A stretch of DNA of 7,315 nucleotides from Chloroflexota bacterium (GTDB lineage: Bacteria > Chloroflexota > Limnocylindria > QHBO01). Location: contig JAHWJN010000063.1 in the NCBI GenBank assembly GCA_019348395.1, positions 1-7,315 on the forward strand, in the 5' to 3' direction. The translations under genes were made by a program, and so were the position numbers. The notes beneath the pieces were generated by a model. The model was not told the DNA's origin. It saw nothing but the letters and a program-made list of their open reading frames with translations, and searched no databases. Of this stretch, positions 4,196 to 7,315 are shown in pieces; within the stretch, counting starts at the first letter, position 1; every line of letters begins with the position of its first letter.

Positions 4196-6028
4196 ATGGG
4201 TCTGGCCATTCACCTCCTGGGCACTCCCTCGGTCGAGCAGGACGGCACGCGACGACCTCCACCGCGAGGCCACAAGCCGTGGGCCCTGCTTGCGCTGATG
4301 CTGCTGTCCGACACGCCGATTCTCCGGGAGCGCCTCACGGGGCTTCTGTTCGCGGATGCCGATGACCCGCTCGGCTCCTTGCGCTGGAACCTCGCACAGC
4401 TGCGCCGGCTGCTGGGGTCGGATGCCACACTGGAGGGGGATCCGGTCCGGTTGGAGCTCCCGGCCGATGTCCAGGTGGACGTGCGCACGCTCGTCTCCGG
4501 GACCTGGGTCGAGGCACTGAACCTTCCCGGTCTCGGTCGGGAGCTGCTGGAGGGCGTCCAGCCTGCCGCGGATGCTGCCTTCGATGCCTGGCTGCTGGCA
4601 GAGCGCCGGCGCTTCACGGGCGTCTCCTCGGCGGTGCTGCGTGAGGCGGCCGTCTCGCGCCTGGCAGGCGGCGATGCCTCCTCCGCGGTCGAGCTCGCGA
4701 CCAGGCTGGTGGCGCTCGACGAGTTCGACGAGGAGGCGCATGCGCTGCTGATTCGCGCCCACGTCGCGGCGGGGAACGGGGCGGATGCCAGGCGCTACCT
4801 GAGCAGCACCCTTGACCGCTTCCGCCGGGAGCTCGGGGTGGAGCCGTCCGCGACGCTGGTCCGCGCCGCCGAGCCGATGATGGGGATGCTGTCCGCCGGC
4901 CCGGGCGCGGGAACTCGAGCCACCGCCGACTCCCTGATCGCGGCGGGGGAGGCGGCAATCGCCGCGGGCGCAAACGAGGCGGGGTACGACACCCTGCGGC
5001 GCGCCGTCGACGATGCACGTGATTCCGGCGACCGGGCGCTCCTCGCACGCGCCATGGTCGCACTGGGTGAGGGGTACATCCACGGCGCCCGCGGGCGAGA
5101 CGGAGAGGGAGCGACTGCCCTGCATGCGGCCCTGACCGTCGCGGAGCAGATCGGCGCGGACGGTCTCGTCAGTGAGGCGTGCCGGGAGCTCGGCTACGCC
5201 GAGATGCTCCGTGCCCGATACGATCGCGCCGACGCATGGCTCGCTCGAGCCGTCGCCACGGCCCCTGACGCCGGAATGCGCGCGGCTGCCCTCGGCGTCA
5301 GCGGATCAGCGGCGACCGACCGGGGGCACACGGGCGAGGCGATGGAGCTCCTCCACCGCTCGGTGGTCGAGGCCGCGGGGCTCCAGAAACCGCGTCTGAC
5401 CGCGTGGGCCTACTCGTTCCTGGGCCGCACGCACCTCCTGCGGGAGGAGTACCCCGAGGCGCGCGCAGCGCTCGACCTCGCCATCGACGCAGTTCGGACC
5501 TCCGGCTGGATGACGTTCCTCCCGTTCCCGCAATCCCTCCTCGGGGCGGTCGAGCTTGCCCATGGGCGACTCGACCAGGCGAGCGACGCGTATGACGCCG
5601 CCTTCGCACTCGGCTGCCAGATCGGCGATCCCTGCTGGGAGGGTATGGGAGCGCGGGGGATCGGCCTCGTGAAAATCGCGAGGGGCGATGTCGCGGACGG
5701 GATCCGATGGCTCGACGACGCGAGAACCCGGTGCGTTCGCATCGCGGACGCCTACCTCTGGATCCACGGCTACTGTCTCGATGCCCTGTGCGAGCAGGCG
5801 GTCGCTCATGGCGTCAGCGGTGCGGAGCGCTGGGTCAGCGATCTCGAGGCAGCATCCGCCCGAACGGGAATGAACGAGCTGCTCGTGCGGGCGCAGCTGC
5901 ATCGCGCGGCGCTCGGCATGCCAGGGGCGCGGGAGTCAGCCGCGGTCTTCGCAGAACGGATCGACAACCCGGCGGTGCTGAGACGGGTGCGCGACGCCAT
6001 CGGCGGGGGAGCGATCGTTGTGCGCTAG
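4196..6028 (+). CDS. SARP/AfsR-type transcriptional activator with BTAD and TPR domains
   Basis: A 610-aa cytosolic regulator. Residues about 4-93 form an OmpR-like winged helix of the SARP type (IHLLGTPSVEQDG, then HKPWALLALMLLSD, RERLTGLLFADADDPLGSLRWNLAQLRRLLG). A bacterial transcriptional activation domain (BTAD) follows, about 95-228, with the tell-tale FDAWLLAERRRF and the closing YLSSTLDRFRRELGVEPSATL. From about 243 to the end, repeated helical pairs (for example TAWAYSFLGRTHLLREEYPEARAALDLA, split across 393-420) are TPR-like. There is no P-loop or NACHT/NB-ARC ATPase region, so this is a SARP-TPR form rather than an AfsR-like three-part protein. The frame is open from a TTG at 4160, but the ATG at 4196 has AGGA seven bases upstream and starts directly at the domain. 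SARPs recruit RNA polymerase at direct-repeat sites; the following hydrolase and flavoprotein genes are the natural targets, by inference. Confidence 0.93.
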   Translation: MGLAIHLLGTPSVEQDGTRRPPPRGHKPWALLALMLLSDTPILRERLTGLLFADADDPLGSLRWNLAQLRRLLGSDATLEGDPVRLELPADVQVDVRTLVSGTWVEALNLPGLGRELLEGVQPAADAAFDAWLLAERRRFTGVSSAVLREAAVSRLAGGDASSAVELATRLVALDEFDEEAHALLIRAHVAAGNGADARRYLSSTLDRFRRELGVEPSATLVRAAEPMMGMLSAGPGAGTRATADSLIAAGEAAIAAGANEAGYDTLRRAVDDARDSGDRALLARAMVALGEGYIHGARGRDGEGATALHAALTVAEQIGADGLVSEACRELGYAEMLRARYDRADAWLARAVATAPDAGMRAAALGVSGSAATDRGHTGEAMELLHRSVVEAAGLQKPRLTAWAYSFLGRTHLLREEYPEARAALDLAIDAVRTSGWMTFLPFPQSLLGAVELAHGRLDQASDAYDAAFALGCQIGDPCWEGMGARGIGLVKIARGDVADGIRWLDDARTRCVRIADAYLWIHGYCLDALCEQAVAHGVSGAERWVSDLEAASARTGMNELLVRAQLHRAALGMPGARESAAVFAERIDNPAVLRRVRDAIGGGAIVVR

Positions 6029-6040
6029 GGGTATGGTGGT

Positions 6041-6054
6041 TCCCCAGGCGGGGA
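6041..6054 (+). terminator. Short hairpin after the SARP gene
   Basis: TCCCC (6041-6045), loop AGGC, GGGGA (6050-6054), starting 12 bases after the SARP stop codon. The five-pair stem is short and no T-run follows, so at most it is a weak or factor-dependent terminator or pause site. Confidence 0.25.
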
Positions 6055-6113
6055 CGAGGTCAGCGGCGCCATCCGGTCACGGATCGGCGGGTCACGCCCG
6101 TCGCGAGCTCGAC

Positions 6114-6143
6114 AGCACCGTCCGAAGCGTGAGTCACGGTGCT
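6114..6143 (+). promoter_or_regulatory. 8-bp inverted repeat AGCACCGT-N14-ACGGTGCT in the hydrolase leader
   Basis: Bases 6114-6121 and 6136-6143 are perfect reverse complements separated by 14 bases, a plausible RNA stem-loop or dimer-binding dyad. It lies 45 bp upstream of the hydrolase GTG start. It is followed by a second hairpin at 6149-6165, and one arm includes a GTCACG copy. Confidence 0.45.
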
Positions 6144-6148
6144 CCTGG

Positions 6149-6165
6149 ACCCGCGGAGCGCGGGT
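6149..6165 (+). promoter_or_regulatory. Second hairpin ACCCGC-GGAGC-GCGGGT in the hydrolase leader
   Basis: A perfect six-pair stem (6149-6154 with 6160-6165) with a five-base GGAGC loop, ending 23 bases before the hydrolase start and about 8 bases before its ribosome site (GGAAGGA). It is close enough to affect translation initiation. With the preceding stem-loop it forms a tandem structure; no T-run follows either. Confidence 0.4.
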
Positions 6166-6188
6166 GTCGTGGAGCGGAAGGATGTCAC

Positions 6189-7154
6189 GTGCTCGTCAAC
6201 GACCCTGATGCCCCGGTCAACGTCGCCCCGAACCGGGGCGCGGCACCGCCTGCCGGATACCGCTCGCTCGAGTTCACGTCGGATGGGGCCCTCCTGCGTG
6301 GCCGGCTCTATCTGCCCGATCGCCAGGCTGCGGGGGCCGTCGTCATGGCCCATGGCTTCTCCGCGACGATTCCGATGGTCATGGATCGCTACGCGGAGTG
6401 CCTTCGCGATCACGGTCTGGCCGTGCTCGCCTTCGACCACCGTGGGCACGGTTCGAGCGATGGCGAGCCGCGCGGTGAGATCAACGCGTGGGTCCAGGCG
6501 CTCGGGTACATCGAGGCGATCGGCGCCGCCCGCGACAGCACGGGCACGTCGCGGGTGGCGCTCTGGAGCGACAGCCTGAGCGCCCGTGTCGCGCTCGGCG
6601 TGGCGGCGCTCGACGATCGCGTCAGCGCCCTTGTCTGCCAGGTGCCGGCGCTCGGAGCGGAGCTGGGTGCGGATGACGTCAGTGGCGACCGGCTGGCCGC
6701 GATGGAACGCTTCCTGAGCACCGGACCTTTGCGCGGTCCGTCCGACGGGTGGCGGTCCGCACCGGTCGTATCGGCAGACCAGGAGGCGAGTACCTCGGCC
6801 CTCAAGCCGCTGACCGCGTACCGATGGTTCATCGAATACGGAGGACGCTACGGAACCGGATGGACGAATCGGGTGACGTTCACCGCTGCCCCGGATGCGC
6901 CGGACTTCGACCCGTTCGCATGTGCGCCACGGGTCCGCGTCCCCACCTTCTTCGCGATGTCGCCCGACGACGAAATGCCCGGCGCCGTGAGCTCCGTGAC
7001 ACGCGCGGTCTTCGACCGGATCCCGGGCCGGAAGGAGGTCATCGAGGTCGACGGCGGCCACTTCGGCCTGCTGGAGCATCCGAGCCCGGCATTCGAGCAG
7101 GTCAGCCGGGCTCAGGCGCAGTGGCTGGCGCGCACGCTGGGGACACCGGCATGA
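6189..7154 (+). CDS. Alpha/beta hydrolase
   Basis: A 321-aa cytosolic alpha/beta-hydrolase fold enzyme, probably an esterase or related acyl hydrolase. The core shows the oxyanion segment [10 protein letters not shown] (about 51-60), the [11 protein letters not shown] strand-loop (about 82-92), the nucleophile elbow Ser127-Asp-Ser129-Leu-Ser131, an acid region MSPDDE (Asp260 or Asp261) and the catalytic GGHFG (His291). The elbow uses Ser where most relatives have Gly (Ser-x-Ser-x-Ser instead of Gly-x-Ser-x-Gly), so the triad is predicted as Ser129-Asp-His291. A cap-like insertion (about 160-235) contains [15 protein letters not shown]. The frame is open from 6018, but the GTG at 6189 has GGAAGGA six bases upstream and removes a low-quality Gly/Arg-rich extension. 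It follows the SARP gene by 160 bp, and its stop overlaps the flavoprotein start by ATGA. Substrate unknown. Confidence 0.9.
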   Translation: MLVNDPDAPVNVAPNRGAAPPAGYRSLEFTSDGALLRGRLYLPDRQAAGAVVMAHGFSATIPMVMDRYAECLRDHGLAVLAFDHRGHGSSDGEPRGEINAWVQALGYIEAIGAARDSTGTSRVALWSDSLSARVALGVAALDDRVSALVCQVPALGAELGADDVSGDRLAAMERFLSTGPLRGPSDGWRSAPVVSADQEASTSALKPLTAYRWFIEYGGRYGTGWTNRVTFTAAPDAPDFDPFACAPRVRVPTFFAMSPDDEMPGAVSSVTRAVFDRIPGRKEVIEVDGGHFGLLEHPSPAFEQVSRAQAQWLARTLGTPA

Positions 7155-7315
7155 CCGGGCCGGCGGAGCAGGTGGATGTGCTCGTCATCGGGGGCGGACA
7201 GGCGGGGCTGGCGGTCAGCCACGAGCTGGCACGTCACGGCGTGGACCACGTCGTGCTCGAACGCGGCCGGATCGGTCAGTCCTGGCGGGACCGATGGGAG
7301 AGCTTCTGTCTCGTG
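7151..7315 (+). CDS. Flavin-dependent monooxygenase/oxidoreductase, N-terminal fragment (cut by window end)
   Basis: Only the first 55 codons are present. After a short lead the sequence [24 protein letters not shown] (split across residues 8-31) is a Rossmann FAD-binding motif, Gly-x-Gly-x-x-Gly in the form GGGQAG, ended by an acidic residue at the close of the second strand (VVLERG, Glu37). The following [15 protein letters not shown] matches the region typical of flavin-containing monooxygenase-like and thioredoxin-reductase-like oxidoreductases. The start ATG overlaps the hydrolase stop as ATGA, so the two genes should be translationally coupled. Whether it is a Baeyer-Villiger enzyme, an N-hydroxylase or another class cannot be told, because the NADPH-binding region and class fingerprints lie beyond the window. 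Being cut is due to the window edge, not a gene defect. Confidence 0.9.
   Translation, partial: MTGPAEQVDVLVIGGGQAGLAVSHELARHGVDHVVLERGRIGQSWRDRWESFCLV

Larger units (their letters stand above)
6076..6189 (+). repeat. Four copies of GTCACG in the leader of the hydrolase gene
   Basis: GTCACG lies at 6076-6081, 6091-6096, 6133-6138 and 6184-6189, all on the plus strand within the 160-bp gap between the SARP and hydrolase genes; the last copy overlaps the GTG start. Four copies of a hexamer in so short a stretch are well above chance even in GC-rich DNA. Spacings (15, 42 and 51 bp) are not a simple helical period. They may be activator sites, possibly for the neighbouring SARP. Confidence 0.35.

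Noticed and set aside
3153..4262. 369-codon minus-strand frame opposite the RibD-C-like and small genes, and a similar 410-codon frame at 3893-5125 opposite the SARP gene
   Set aside because: Both lie antisense to genes with clear domains, and their translations are low-complexity Arg/Gly/Ala-rich without recognisable motifs.
6018..6188. Upstream extension of the hydrolase, reading from 6018
   Set aside because: It overlaps the end of the SARP gene and gives a Gly/Arg/Ser-rich stretch unlike the fold. The GTG at 6189 has a good ribosome site directly before the start of homology-like sequence.
1..7315. CRISPR array, tRNA, rRNA, transposase, phage or toxin-antitoxin genes
   Set aside because: I found no regularly spaced repeats, RNA-gene motifs, transposase motifs or recognisable toxin-antitoxin pair on either strand.

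Overview
The window is GC-rich, gene-dense bacterial DNA. ATG and GTG starts, Shine-Dalgarno-type ribosome sites, a SARP/BTAD regulator with TPR tail, a PadR regulator paired with a small integral membrane protein, and stand-alone DUF1801, VOC and RibD-C proteins all fit a high-GC soil or environmental lineage such as Actinomycetota or Chloroflexota. The sequence alone does not decide which. There is no rRNA, tRNA, CRISPR array, transposase or phage gene.

Layout. About 1-2641 is read on the minus strand. In transcription order it holds a small lipoprotein (2641-2336), a PadR repressor (2226-1867), a six-helix membrane protein overlapping it by 11 bp (1877-1110), a PhnB-type VOC protein (1033-545) and a DUF1801 protein (503-30). 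The lipoprotein gene lies between two inward-facing 20-bp inverted repeats with one mismatch. The PadR gene has a well-formed promoter (TTGACA, 17 bp, TAGATT) whose spacer is filled by a TATATC-N7-GATATA palindrome, which suggests autorepression.

From 2822 the window is read on the plus strand: an 89-aa protein resembling pterin carbinolamine dehydratase but lacking the usual His-His motif, a RibD-C/dihydrofolate-reductase-like protein (3162-3815), a 63-aa orphan protein (3965-4156), a 610-aa SARP-type activator (4196-6028), an alpha/beta hydrolase (6189-7154), and the first 55 codons of a flavin-dependent monooxygenase-like protein (from 7151) that runs off the window. The last two overlap by ATGA and must be co-expressed.

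How the genes may work together. The PadR/membrane-protein pair looks like a self-contained repressor plus membrane sensor or effector unit. The SARP regulator, the hydrolase and the flavoprotein look like a small regulated oxidation/hydrolysis module, and the 160-nt leader before the hydrolase carries several hairpins and a repeated GTCACG word. The substrate cannot be read from the sequence. No clearly new defence or mobile system is visible. The strongest unexplained signals are the inverted-repeat bracket around the lipoprotein gene, the PadR operator architecture, the orphan 63-aa protein before the SARP gene, and the structured leader before the hydrolase.
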